Source: Saccharopolyspora soli (GTDB lineage Bacteria; Actinomycetota; Actinomycetes; Mycobacteriales; Pseudonocardiaceae). From it: DNA of 64,000 nt. Both the position numbers and the translations under genes were made by a program. Below the pieces are notes generated by a model. That model saw nothing but the letters and a program-made list of their open reading frames with translations. It did not search any database and was not told the origin of the DNA. Below are positions 35,636 through 44,216 of the stretch, piece by piece (position 1 is the stretch's first letter; every line of letters starts with the position of its first letter). The DNA is taken from NCBI RefSeq assembly GCF_022678645.1, contig NZ_JALBWV010000017.1, positions 84,683-148,682 of the forward strand, given 5' to 3'.

Positions 35636-38140
35636 ATGGCGAAGGTTCGAAACCGAAGCAGAATTTTCGTCGGCGCGATCGCGCTGCTCACGGCGTTGCC
35701 GTTGTTCGTGGTGCCGACGGCGCACGCCACGGCGGACGCGTCCTGCGACCCGTTCACCGCGCCCGCGGTCGACGACTCGGTGCCGAATGCACGCGATGTC
35801 CTCGGGATCGACCTGGGCGAGCGGGATGTCACCACGGCGGAGTCCGACCGCTATCTGCAGGCGGTTTCCGACGCCAGCCCGAAGGTCGTCGACGGCGTCC
35901 TCGCGAGGTCCGTCGAGGGCCGTCCACTGCGCTACGCGGTTGTGGGGCAGGAGAAGTGGGTGCGCCCAGGTGCGCTCGAAAACATCGGGCGACAGCTGAA
36001 CCGCCTCCGCGATCCGCACACGCCGGAACCGGTGGCCCAGCAGATCATCCGCGACACCCCAGCAGTCCTGTGGGTGGGAGCGAACGTCCACGGCGGTGAG
36101 GAGAGCGGCACGGACGCGGCGCTGCGGGTGCTCTACGAGCTCGCCGCCCGCACCGATTGCACGGCGCCCACCATCCTCGACGATGCGATCGTCGTGGTCC
36201 TGCCGACGCAGAACCCCGACGGTCGGGAGGCCGACACCCGCCGCAACGCCAACGGGTTCGACATGAACCGGGACTGGTTCGCCCGCACCCAGCCCGAAAA
36301 CGACGGCAAGCTGGAGAAGCTGCGCGAGCTTCCGCCGCAGATGTTCATCGACGCGCACGAGATGGGCAGCGAGGACTTCTTCTTCCCGCCCAACGCCGAC
36401 CCCGTCTACCACGACATCGGCGAGACGCCGCTGAACTGGGTCTACAACGTCTACGGTCCGGCGATGCAGCAGGCTTTCGGCCGCTTCGGCATCCCCTACT
36501 TCAACGGTCGGTCCTACGACCTGATGTACATCGGCTACGGCGACACCGTGCCGTTGACCGGGTTCAACGCGGCCGGGATGACGTTCGAGAAGAACTCCGA
36601 GGACCCGACGGCAGAGCGCGTCGGCGAGCAGTACACGGCGATCTGGGCGACGCTGATGGCCGCCGGGGCGCGCGACGACGGTCTGCTCGCCGAATGGCGG
36701 GCCGAGCACCTGGAAGCCTACCGGCAGGGCGTCGCCGGTGAGCTGGAGCCGAACCAGCTCTACTGGAACGACGGCGAAATCTCCAACCCGGTGCCCGACA
36801 TCAAGGTCAAGAACTACTTCCTGCGCACCGACGACCCCGCGAAGGCCGCCGAGGTGCAGCGCCTCGCGCGGCGGCTGCAGCGGATGGACGTGGAGGTGAA
36901 CCGCCTCGTCGCACCGCTGACGGTGCCGGACTACACCGAGTACGGCCGACCCCCGCAGCAGACGACGCTACCCGCTGGGACGTTGTGGATTCCCATGGCA
37001 CAGGGCCAGAAGCACTGGGTGCAGGCGATGCTCAACGAGAACAGCTACGTGCCGTTCCCGTACTTCTACGACGTCACCGCCTGGAGCGGGCCGTTGCTGG
37101 AGAACATCAGCGGGGGCCACTCGGGCGCGGATTTGCGTCCGCTGGCGATGCCCTTGCCGGAACAGGCCGAACCGATCGCGCAGCCGCTCGCCCACGCGCC
37201 GCGGACGGCGGTCTGGCAGGTGTCGACGACGGACAGCGCCGCGATCGAGTCGTCCGGTTGGCTGCGCTGGTGGCTCGGCGAGCAAGCGGGACTCGGCTTC
37301 GGCGACCTCACCGCCGCGCAGATCGCCTCCGGTGCGCTGTCCGACTACGACGTGCTGGTGGTGCCCAACGGTCCGGAAGCCGACGCCGCCGACTCGCTCG
37401 GCGAGCAGGGGCAGGCGGCGCTGACCGAGTGGGTGCGTGGCGGCGGAACGCTGATCACACTGCGGGACAGTTCGCGATTGGCCGCTCGCTTCGGGCTCAC
37501 CTCGGCCACCTTCGCCGAGCCGACCTCCGACATCCCCGGTGCGTTGATCCGGATGGAACTGGACCCGGACAGCCCGCTGGCGGCCGGGGTCGGCCCGACC
37601 GCGTGGGCGATGTACGAGTACGACTCCGTGTGGTCGGCCCCAGCGGAGTCGTCGGTGGCGCAATTCCCCGCCGCTGGCGATCCCGACTGGTACATCTCCG
37701 GCTTCGCCGAAGGCGCCGATCAGTTGCATGGCAAGAGCGCGGTCGTGGACGAGAACGTCGGCGCCGGACGCGTTGTGCTGTTCGGCTTCGACCCGAACTA
37801 CCGGGCGTTCACCAACGGCACCGCCAAGTTGCTGCTCAACGCCATCACCGGGCCGAAGGCCGCGAACGCACCGCAGGCTGCCGCCGCGCCAGGGGCATGG
37901 CAGGTGGCCGCGGCGAGCGCGAATCGGATGGTGATCAGCGTGCGTCCGGACGCGGCCGACGAGGTGCAGCGGTTGATCGCCCAGCGCGGTGCGGTCGCCG
38001 AGGTGGTGCGCGGTCCGGATGTCGTGCGGTTCCGCATCGATCTCGGTGGCGTGAACGCCGACGAACACCCGTGGGCGCGGCGACTGGCCGACGATGTCGC
38101 TTCGCTCGGGCAGAACGTGGTGGCGATCAGCATGCCGTGA
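35636..38140 (+). CDS. secreted M14-family zinc carboxypeptidase
   Basis: 834 residues with a Sec signal peptide (basic KVRNRSR, hydrophobic core, cleavage near residue 31 after AHA). The M14 domain (about 65-400) shows H152-G-G-E155 and His241 (DAHEMG) as zinc ligands, NPDGREADTRRN, and Glu in GMTFEKNSED as candidate catalytic base. A C-terminal region from about 540 resembles a class I amidotransferase-like fold (DVLVVPNGPEA, LTEWVRGGGTLI) common in this large subgroup. It would trim peptides outside the cell. ATG 35636 is used; only the Met there opens a signal peptide. Upstream ribosome site is weak. Confidence 0.85.
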   Translation: MAKVRNRSRIFVGAIALLTALPLFVVPTAHATADASCDPFTAPAVDDSVPNARDVLGIDLGERDVTTAESDRYLQAVSDASPKVVDGVLARSVEGRPLRYAVVGQEKWVRPGALENIGRQLNRLRDPHTPEPVAQQIIRDTPAVLWVGANVHGGEESGTDAALRVLYELAARTDCTAPTILDDAIVVVLPTQNPDGREADTRRNANGFDMNRDWFARTQPENDGKLEKLRELPPQMFIDAHEMGSEDFFFPPNADPVYHDIGETPLNWVYNVYGPAMQQAFGRFGIPYFNGRSYDLMYIGYGDTVPLTGFNAAGMTFEKNSEDPTAERVGEQYTAIWATLMAAGARDDGLLAEWRAEHLEAYRQGVAGELEPNQLYWNDGEISNPVPDIKVKNYFLRTDDPAKAAEVQRLARRLQRMDVEVNRLVAPLTVPDYTEYGRPPQQTTLPAGTLWIPMAQGQKHWVQAMLNENSYVPFPYFYDVTAWSGPLLENISGGHSGADLRPLAMPLPEQAEPIAQPLAHAPRTAVWQVSTTDSAAIESSGWLRWWLGEQAGLGFGDLTAAQIASGALSDYDVLVVPNGPEADAADSLGEQGQAALTEWVRGGGTLITLRDSSRLAARFGLTSATFAEPTSDIPGALIRMELDPDSPLAAGVGPTAWAMYEYDSVWSAPAESSVAQFPAAGDPDWYISGFAEGADQLHGKSAVVDENVGAGRVVLFGFDPNYRAFTNGTAKLLLNAITGPKAANAPQAAAAPGAWQVAAASANRMVISVRPDAADEVQRLIAQRGAVAEVVRGPDVVRFRIDLGGVNADEHPWARRLADDVASLGQNVVAISMP

Positions 38141-38287
38141 CGGTGGGTGGACACCGGGTGATCTGGTGGGCAAGATCCGGTTGCGGCTTGCCCGCCGTTC
38201 ACCTCCGCGACAGTTGGCGGAGGCTTGCCGGATGCTCGCGGTGCGCAGGATCGCTCCGGTGTCCGGTTTTGGCCGAGGGAGTGGTGG

Positions 38288-39859
38288 ATGTCCGGAAAAC
38301 TGAATCGCCGCAGGGTGTTGAGCATCGGCGGTGCGAGCGCGGCCGCGGTGCTGCTCGGTACCGGAGCGTGGAGCAGTGCTGCCGCCGATGCCCGGCTGCG
38401 CGGCGGCTACCCGTTCTCGCTCGGTGTTGCCTCCGGCGATCCGCTGCCCGACGGCGTCGTGCTCTGGACCAGGCTGGCGCCCGAGCCGCTGGCGGCCGAC
38501 GGTTCCGGTGGCATGCCGGACAAGCCGGTGCAGGTGCTCTTCGAGGTGGCCACCGACGACCGGTTCCGCGACGTCGTCCGCCGCGGATCGGCCACCGCGA
38601 CTCCCGAACTCGGCCACTCGGTGCACGCCGAGATCTCCGGTCTTCAGCCGGGGCGCGAGTACTTCTACCGGTTCCGCGCCGGAGGCGAGCTCAGCCCGGT
38701 CGGCCGGACCAAGACCGCGCCCGCCGCAGGTGCCGCGCTGGCGTCGCTGTCCTTCGCGTTCGCGTCCTGCCAGCAGTGGAAGGCCGGTTTCTACACCGCC
38801 TACCAGCACATGGCGGCCGACGACCTCGATCTCGTCGTGCACCTCGGCGACTACATCTACGAGGACGACCAGACGGCGAACAAGCGCGGGGTGGCCCTCG
38901 GCGATGAGTTCAAGCCGGAGACGGAAACCCTCGGCCGCTACCGGCTGCAGTACTCGCTGTTCAAGTCCGACCCGCACCTGCAGGCCGTGCACGCGCGGTT
39001 CCCGTGGGTCGTCACGATGGACGACCACGAGGTGGAGAACAACTGGGCCGACGAGATCTCCGAGAACAACGCGGACCCCGCGCTGTTCCTGCAGCGCCGG
39101 GCCGCGGCCTTCCAGGCGCTGTACGAGAACCAACCGGTGCGCCGCGCGGCGATGCCGCAGGGTCCGGACATGCGCCTGCACCGCCGGTTGCAGTTCGGCG
39201 ACCTGGCCGAGCTGACCATGATCGACACCCGCCAGTACCGCGACGACCAGCCCTGCGGCGACGGCACGGCGGTCGACTGCGCGGAGCGGCTGGACCCCAA
39301 CCGCACGATCCTCGGCGCGGAGCAGCGCGACTGGCTGCTGGACGGCTTCTCCAGGTCCCAGGCCCGTTGGCAGATCCTCGGCAACCAGGCGCCGATGGGC
39401 GAGACCGATCTCGACGCGGGCCCGGCGAAGGAACTGTTCATGGACCCGTGGGACGGCTACGTGGCGGATCGCAACGCGGTCCTGGCGGGCGCGGCCGACC
39501 GCGGAGTGCGCAACCTGGTGGTGATCACCGGTGACCGGCACCAGAACTACGCCTGGGACCTCAAGAGGGATTTCGAGGACCCGAATTCGGCCACGGTGGC
39601 CAGCGAGTTCGTCGGCACCTCGATCACCAGCGGCGGCAACGGCGCGGACATGACCGACGATGGCCGAACGATGCTGGCGGCGAACCCGCACATGAAGTTC
39701 TTCAACTCCCAGCGCGGCTACGTCCGCTGCACGGTGACCCCGGAAACCTGGCGCAGCGACTACCGCGTAATCCCGTTCATCGAACAGCAGGACGCCCCGA
39801 TCACCACCCGAGCCACCTACGTCGTCGAAGACCACAACCCAGGCGTCCAACCCGCCTGA
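38288..39859 (+). CDS. Tat-exported PhoD-like alkaline phosphatase
   Basis: 523 residues starting with a twin-arginine signal (NRRRVLSIGG at 6-15) and cleavage near residue 34. A small N-terminal fibronectin-like domain (GVASGDPLPDGVVLWTRL) precedes the calcium/iron phosphodiesterase-phosphatase domain with CQQWKAGFYTAY, HLGDYIYE, DDHEVENNW and VITGDRHQNYAW, all characteristic of PhoD. It releases phosphate from esters outside the cell. ATG 38288 is chosen because it directly opens the Tat signal, with GAGGGAG upstream. Follows the M14 gene by 147 bases. A PHO box was not identified. Confidence 0.9.
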   Translation: MSGKLNRRRVLSIGGASAAAVLLGTGAWSSAAADARLRGGYPFSLGVASGDPLPDGVVLWTRLAPEPLAADGSGGMPDKPVQVLFEVATDDRFRDVVRRGSATATPELGHSVHAEISGLQPGREYFYRFRAGGELSPVGRTKTAPAAGAALASLSFAFASCQQWKAGFYTAYQHMAADDLDLVVHLGDYIYEDDQTANKRGVALGDEFKPETETLGRYRLQYSLFKSDPHLQAVHARFPWVVTMDDHEVENNWADEISENNADPALFLQRRAAAFQALYENQPVRRAAMPQGPDMRLHRRLQFGDLAELTMIDTRQYRDDQPCGDGTAVDCAERLDPNRTILGAEQRDWLLDGFSRSQARWQILGNQAPMGETDLDAGPAKELFMDPWDGYVADRNAVLAGAADRGVRNLVVITGDRHQNYAWDLKRDFEDPNSATVASEFVGTSITSGGNGADMTDDGRTMLAANPHMKFFNSQRGYVRCTVTPETWRSDYRVIPFIEQQDAPITTRATYVVEDHNPGVQPA

Positions 39860-39877
39860 TCCGGTGATCTTGGGGAG

Positions 39878-39923
39878 GTGAGGGGCACCCTTTACCAAGT
39901 AACTTGGTGAAGGGTGCCCCTCA
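39878..39923. terminator. long palindrome between convergent genes, repeat family B
   Basis: GTGAGGGGCACCCTTTACC with complement GGTGAAGGGTGCCCCTCA around AAGTAACTT. Stem positions differing from the other copies are changed on both sides, so pairing is kept. Located between phoD-like and sixA-like ends. Confidence 0.7.
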
Positions 39924-39983
39924 GTCATCACTCGATCGGTGGGGAAGTGCGCCGGAGCGGATCCATCTGGATGTGGCCGACGG

Positions 39984-40487
39984 TCAGCCGCGGGGTTTGG
40001 CGAAGGTGGCGTCGGTCGCCCAGGATTCGCCCACTTCGGACCAGGGCGAGTCGCCGCAGAGGAGCGCGATCGCCGCGGTCTTGAGTTCGGCCGGTTCGCC
40101 GGTGAGCAGCTGGACGAGGTCTTCGAGGCCGGGGTTGTGGCCGACGATGGCGGCCGTCATGACCGCGGGCGGCAATTCGCGGATGACGTTCAGGAGTTCC
40201 CGTGCCGACGCCGCGTAGATCCGGTCGTCGTAGGTGAGCGTGGGCTCCGCCGGGATCTCCGGGGCGGCCAGCTCCCAGGTCTGGCGGGTTCGCACGGCCG
40301 GGGAGCACAGCACGAGTTCGATCGCGGCGGCGTGCTTGCGCAGCCATTCGCCGACAGCGGGCGCGTCGCGGCGGCCGCGATCGGCCAATGGCCGGTCCAC
40401 GTCATCGGTGTCGTCCGGCCAGGCCGACTTCGCGTGCCGCACCAGCACCAGTTTCCGCTGCGCATCGGTCATATCTGCGCGCCCCAT
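39984..40487 (-). CDS. SixA-like histidine phosphatase
   Basis: 167-residue branch-2-free histidine phosphatase core. LVRHAKSAW gives the RH-x catalytic motif, LCSPAVRTRQTW the Arg pocket, and VGHNPGLEDLV the second catalytic His. SixA-type proteins remove phosphate from phosphohistidine proteins such as PTS components; in actinobacteria the target is unknown. ATG 40487 is used; ATG 40472 is an equally possible start with GGGG upstream. Confidence 0.87.
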   Translation of the reverse strand: MGRADMTDAQRKLVLVRHAKSAWPDDTDDVDRPLADRGRRDAPAVGEWLRKHAAAIELVLCSPAVRTRQTWELAAPEIPAEPTLTYDDRIYAASARELLNVIRELPPAVMTAAIVGHNPGLEDLVQLLTGEPAELKTAAIALLCGDSPWSEVGESWATDATFAKPRG

Positions 40488-40619
40488 CTACTCGCCGTGA
40501 CTACTTGTTCCACGGTAAGGGCCAGGCGCGGCGACGGCCCGCATTGAGTCGCCGGACGACTCAGCGCGCCACCGATTCCGTATTGGACAGCCCTGCGCGG
40601 CGGTGGAAACGTGCTGGGC

Positions 40620-42299
40620 ATGAGCTTCGTCGATCCGGATCCGGCCCTGCGCCCACTGCTGGGCCGCTACGTCGACGCGATGGACCGCGTCGAGCCGGTC
40701 CTGCACGACATCGGTGCGGTTGCGGCCGGTGAGCTGGACGAGCTCGCGGCGGTCGCGGAGACCAACCCGCCGCGACTGCGCCAGTACGACGCCAGCGGCG
40801 AGCGCATCGACGAGATCGTCTACCACCCCGCCTACACCGAGATGTCGCGGCTGGCCTTCGAGCGGTTCGGCCTCGCGGCGATGTCGCACCGGCCGGGCGT
40901 GCACGGCTGGCCGACGAAGGTCCCGCACGTGGTCAAGTACGGGCTGTCGTACGTGTTCGTGCAGGCCGAGTTCGGTCTGTTCTGCCCGGTATCGATGACC
41001 GACTCGGCAGCGCGGGTGCTGCGCAAGTTCGGCGACGAATCGCTGTTCGCGGCCGAGATCGACGGCTTGAGCTCAACCCGGTTCGACACGCTGCTGACCG
41101 GCGCGATGTTCATGACCGAGAAGCAGGGCGGCAGCGACGTCGGCCAGACCGCGACGCAGGCCACTCCGGACGGTGCACATTGGACACTGCGCGGCCAGAA
41201 GTGGTTCGCCTCCAACGTGAACGCGGACGTGATCCTGACGCTGGCCCGAGTTCCAGGTGGCCCGGCGGGCACGAAGGGCCTCGGCCTGTTCATGGTGCCG
41301 CGACTCCGCCCGGACGGTAGCCGCAACACCTACCGGATCGATCGGCTCAAGGACAAGCTGGGCACCCGCTCGATGGCCAGCGGCGAGGTGACGCTGGAGG
41401 ACTGCTACGCCCTGCCGGTCGGGGACCTCTCGCGCGGTTTCGTGCAGATGGCCGAGATGGTCAACGTGTCGCGGCTGTCCAATGCGATGCGCGCGGTGGC
41501 GTTGATGCGGCGTTCGCTGCACGAGTCGATCAGCCACGCGCGGCAACGGGTGGCGTTCGGCAAGCCGCTGTTCGACCAGCCGTTGATGCGCAAGACGCTG
41601 CTGCCGATGATGCTGCACACCGAGGCGGGCCTCGGATTCGTCCTGGAAGCGGCGGCCACGCTGGACCGGGCGGACGCCGGAGGCGCCGAAGCGCGTCGGC
41701 TGATCCGGGTGCTGACGCCGCTCGGCAAGTACCACCTGTGCAAGCTGGCGCGGGTGGTGACCGGCGAGGCGATGGAGATCCGCGGCGGCAACGGGTACAT
41801 CGAGGACTGGATCAACCCGCGCCTGGTGCGCGACGCGCACCTGGGATCGATCTGGGAAGGTTCGAGCAACGTCATCGCACTGGACGTCCTGCGCTGCATC
41901 CGCAAGGACAACGCGCACGAACTGCTGGCCGACACCGCCCAACACCGCCTGGAACGCATCGGAGACGCCGATGTGGCCGCAGGTGCCGAACGACTGCTGG
42001 CCGACGTGGCGCGGCTGCGGACGCATGGCAAGTCGCTGCTGGTGGAAAGCGACGAGTACGCCCAAGCGATGTGCGGCGAGTTCACCAACCTGGCCGCCCA
42101 GGTGACGATGGCGTCCCTGCTGTTCGAGCAGGCCGACTACGAAGCCCGAACCGGTCTGGGCTACCGAAAGCTATTGGTGGCGAACACATATCTGCACCAC
42201 ATCGTGCGACCGTCCAATCAGGTCCCTTCGGCGCTGCGCTGGCTGGCGGAACTGGCCGATGGCGGCGAAGTCCCAGCCGAAGCCGCCGCTGGGGACTGA
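40620..42299 (+). CDS. acyl-CoA dehydrogenase, AidB-like
   Basis: 559 residues, longer than ordinary acyl-CoA dehydrogenases and with the AidB layout: extra N-terminal helices, FMTEKQGGSDVGQT in the beta-domain, LKDKLGTRSMASGE, RGGNGYIEDWINPRLVRDAHLGSIWEG with Glu at the catalytic place, and a ~110-residue C-terminal helical extension. AidB binds DNA in E. coli and protects against alkylation; actinobacterial members may instead be true dehydrogenases. ATG 40620 is preferred over GTG 40611. It is monocistronic. Confidence 0.85.
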   Translation: MSFVDPDPALRPLLGRYVDAMDRVEPVLHDIGAVAAGELDELAAVAETNPPRLRQYDASGERIDEIVYHPAYTEMSRLAFERFGLAAMSHRPGVHGWPTKVPHVVKYGLSYVFVQAEFGLFCPVSMTDSAARVLRKFGDESLFAAEIDGLSSTRFDTLLTGAMFMTEKQGGSDVGQTATQATPDGAHWTLRGQKWFASNVNADVILTLARVPGGPAGTKGLGLFMVPRLRPDGSRNTYRIDRLKDKLGTRSMASGEVTLEDCYALPVGDLSRGFVQMAEMVNVSRLSNAMRAVALMRRSLHESISHARQRVAFGKPLFDQPLMRKTLLPMMLHTEAGLGFVLEAAATLDRADAGGAEARRLIRVLTPLGKYHLCKLARVVTGEAMEIRGGNGYIEDWINPRLVRDAHLGSIWEGSSNVIALDVLRCIRKDNAHELLADTAQHRLERIGDADVAAGAERLLADVARLRTHGKSLLVESDEYAQAMCGEFTNLAAQVTMASLLFEQADYEARTGLGYRKLLVANTYLHHIVRPSNQVPSALRWLAELADGGEVPAEAAAGD

Positions 42300-42392
42300 G
42301 CCCGGGGAAGCGAGCAACTCGACGCTGCGCTGCAACTCGTCGGGTTCGCCACGGCACCGAGATCCTTACCGCGCCTGATGCGTGCCGGGGCG

Positions 42393-42412
42393 GCGATTTC
42401 TCGCGAAACCGC
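42393..42412. terminator. hairpin, repeat family C
   Basis: GCGATTTC pairs imperfectly with GAAACCGC around a short loop, flanked by CCGG arms; placed between the ends of the convergent AidB-like and GNAT genes. Confidence 0.5.
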
Positions 42413-42421
42413 ACCGGTGGT

Positions 42422-42952
42422 TCAGGGGGTTCGGTTTGGGCTGATGGTCAGGCGCCAGTTGAGTTCGCCGTTTTGCCATTGGCCGGTGGGTTTGAAGCCG
42501 GTGGCCGTTGCCACCGCCGCCGACGCTCGGTGGTCCGGGTGGATGTGCGCGACGACGTCGCGGACCGGTTGTCGGCGCAGCCAGTCGACGAGGCCGCGCG
42601 CGGCTTCCTTCGCGATCCCTCGCCGTTGCCAGGCCGTGCCCACGATCCAGGCGATCTCGGCGATCGGTCCGCGATCGCTCGGACTTATCGTGGCCTGGAC
42701 CGTGCCGACCAAACGAGCCTCGTCCAGCAGCCGCACCACCCAGTTGCACCAGGACACCGCGGGATCCGGTGCGCCCGCGATTATCCGTTCGTACCGGGTG
42801 CGCAGCGTTCGCGCGGACAACGGGGCACCACCGATGAATGTGTACAGCTCCGGGTCGGCCAGCACGTTCGCCATCTCCGCGGCGTGGTCGACGCGAAGCG
42901 GCACCAAACCGAGCCGCTCGGTCCGGATCACCTGGGGTCTGATCGCACCCAC
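42422..42952 (-). CDS. GNAT acetyltransferase, RimJ/RimL type
   Basis: 176-residue N-acetyltransferase of the ribosomal-protein-alanine acetyltransferase group: RTERLGLVPLRVDHAAEM opening, EIAWIVGTAWQRRGIAKEAARGLVDWL with the acetyl-CoA pyrophosphate loop Q-R-R-G-I-A, and ASAAVATATGF near the end. The real acceptor (amino group of a protein or small molecule) is unknown. Start ATG 42952. Confidence 0.85.
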   Translation of the reverse strand: MGAIRPQVIRTERLGLVPLRVDHAAEMANVLADPELYTFIGGAPLSARTLRTRYERIIAGAPDPAVSWCNWVVRLLDEARLVGTVQATISPSDRGPIAEIAWIVGTAWQRRGIAKEAARGLVDWLRRQPVRDVVAHIHPDHRASAAVATATGFKPTGQWQNGELNWRLTISPNRTP

Positions 42953-43090
42953 ACCGCCCTACCTTTCACGCGTGGCACCCGCTCGTCCGGAAGAATCGGG
43001 CGGCGCAGGAATGGCTTTCGTACTCGCTGGCTCAAGAGGCTGAACCCCTGTCCCCGCCTTTCGGGATCCCGACACCTACCGCGCATTCCC

Positions 43091-43576
43091 TCAGCGCAGC
43101 GCCTTCCGGAAGTGGATGAGTTGGTAGTCGCCCGCCGAGGTGCGGTGCGTCTCTTGGTAGCCCAGCCGTCGGTACAGCCGCAGGTTCGCGGTGCTGTGCT
43201 CGCCGGTGAACAGGTTGATCGTCTCGATACGTGCGGGCAGGTGCTGTTCGACGTGCCGGAGCAGTCCGGTGCCGAGGCCGTGGCCTTGCCGATCGGGAGC
43301 GACCACCAAGCGGCCCAGCCCTGCTGCTGTCTCGCCAAGCGCGACGCGGACCGCCGCGACGAGGCGGCCCGCCTCCCGGCAACCCCAGGCCAGGCAGGAC
43401 GACCGGGCGAGCTCGTCGCGGATTTCGTCGAGGGTTTCGGTCAACGGCGGCATCCGAACGTCATCGTGGGACTGCGCTTCGGTGACATAGGCCGCTCGTT
43501 GCAGTGTCAGCACTTCACCGGCGTCCGCAGCGGTCAGGCGGTCCAGGACCGCAGTGCCGTTGGTGGCGGCAGGCAT
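43091..43576 (-). CDS. GNAT acetyltransferase
   Basis: 161-residue GNAT protein: LGRLVVAPDRQGHGLGTGLLRHVEQHL carries the Q/R-x-x-G-x-G/A acetyl-CoA loop (written here only as family evidence), and STANLRLYRRLGYQE the C-terminal NxxLYxxxGF-like motif. ATG 43576 has AGAGGAA upstream. A GTG at 43624, overlapping the preceding stop and with AAGGAA upstream, would add 16 residues and cannot be excluded. Second of two adjacent GNAT genes on this strand. Confidence 0.82.
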   Translation of the reverse strand: MPAATNGTAVLDRLTAADAGEVLTLQRAAYVTEAQSHDDVRMPPLTETLDEIRDELARSSCLAWGCREAGRLVAAVRVALGETAAGLGRLVVAPDRQGHGLGTGLLRHVEQHLPARIETINLFTGEHSTANLRLYRRLGYQETHRTSAGDYQLIHFRKALR

Positions 43577-43620
43577 CGACGGTTCCTCTCGGGACGTGCG
43601 CGCCTCGGACGATTCGCCGA

Positions 43621-44112
43621 TCACCGCAGTTCCTTCGTGAACCAGTGGTCGGCGTAGGGGCTGCTGTTGTAGGCCGCGATCTCGTGGAAGCCGTGTTTGG
43701 CGTAGAGCGCGCGGGCTTCGACGAGATCGCGGCGGGTTTCCAGGCGCACTGACTGGAAGCCGAGATCACGGGCGTGCTCTTCGGCGGCGGCCAGCAGCCG
43801 GGCACCGATACCGCGGCCGCGCGCCTGCGGTCGGACGTACATCCGCTTGAGCTCGGCGACGCCCGGTTCGAGCTCGCGGATCCCGACGCAGCCGGAAAGC
43901 TCCGTCCCGTGCCGGGCCAGCAGGAACACGCCCGTCGGCGGGTTCAGGCCGTCGTTGGGATCTTCGGAGATCGCCGAGTCGATCTCTGCGTCGGTCGCGG
44001 GGCGACCGTAATACCGGCTGGCCATCTCGTCGGTGTACTCGCGCAGCAGTTGGACGGCAACCGGATCGGCCACGCCGACCGGTGCGATGGCGCAGGAGTT
44101 GTGCTGGTCCAC
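43621..44112 (-). CDS. GNAT acetyltransferase
   Basis: 163-residue GNAT protein with AELKRMYVRPQARGRG and GARLLAAAEEHARDLGF (acetyl-CoA loop and helix), RLETRRDLVEARALYAKHGF near the C-terminus; typical of the group acting on small amines or amino acids. Start GTG 44112 with AGGTGAG upstream. It is followed directly by the next GNAT gene, probably co-transcribed. Confidence 0.85.
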   Translation of the reverse strand: MDQHNSCAIAPVGVADPVAVQLLREYTDEMASRYYGRPATDAEIDSAISEDPNDGLNPPTGVFLLARHGTELSGCVGIRELEPGVAELKRMYVRPQARGRGIGARLLAAAEEHARDLGFQSVRLETRRDLVEARALYAKHGFHEIAAYNSSPYADHWFTKELR

Positions 44113-44164
44113 GACGCGATTCTCACCTGGCTGTCCACCGAATATGCGTCACAGGACGCGAAGG

Positions 44165-44211
44165 GTGAGGGGCACCCGTGACCGAGTAACTGGGTCACGG
44201 GTGCCCCTCAC
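44165..44211. terminator. long palindrome, repeat family B
   Basis: 47-base palindrome with 19-base arms (GTGAGGGGCACCCGTGACC and complement) six bases beyond the stop of the Nramp-like gene; likely its terminator. Confidence 0.7.
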
Positions 44212-44216
44212 TCCGG

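Noticed and set aside
36968..39931. 987-codon minus-strand frame opposite the carboxypeptidase and PhoD genes
   Set aside because: Shadow frame; both plus-strand genes have signal peptides and intact catalytic motifs.
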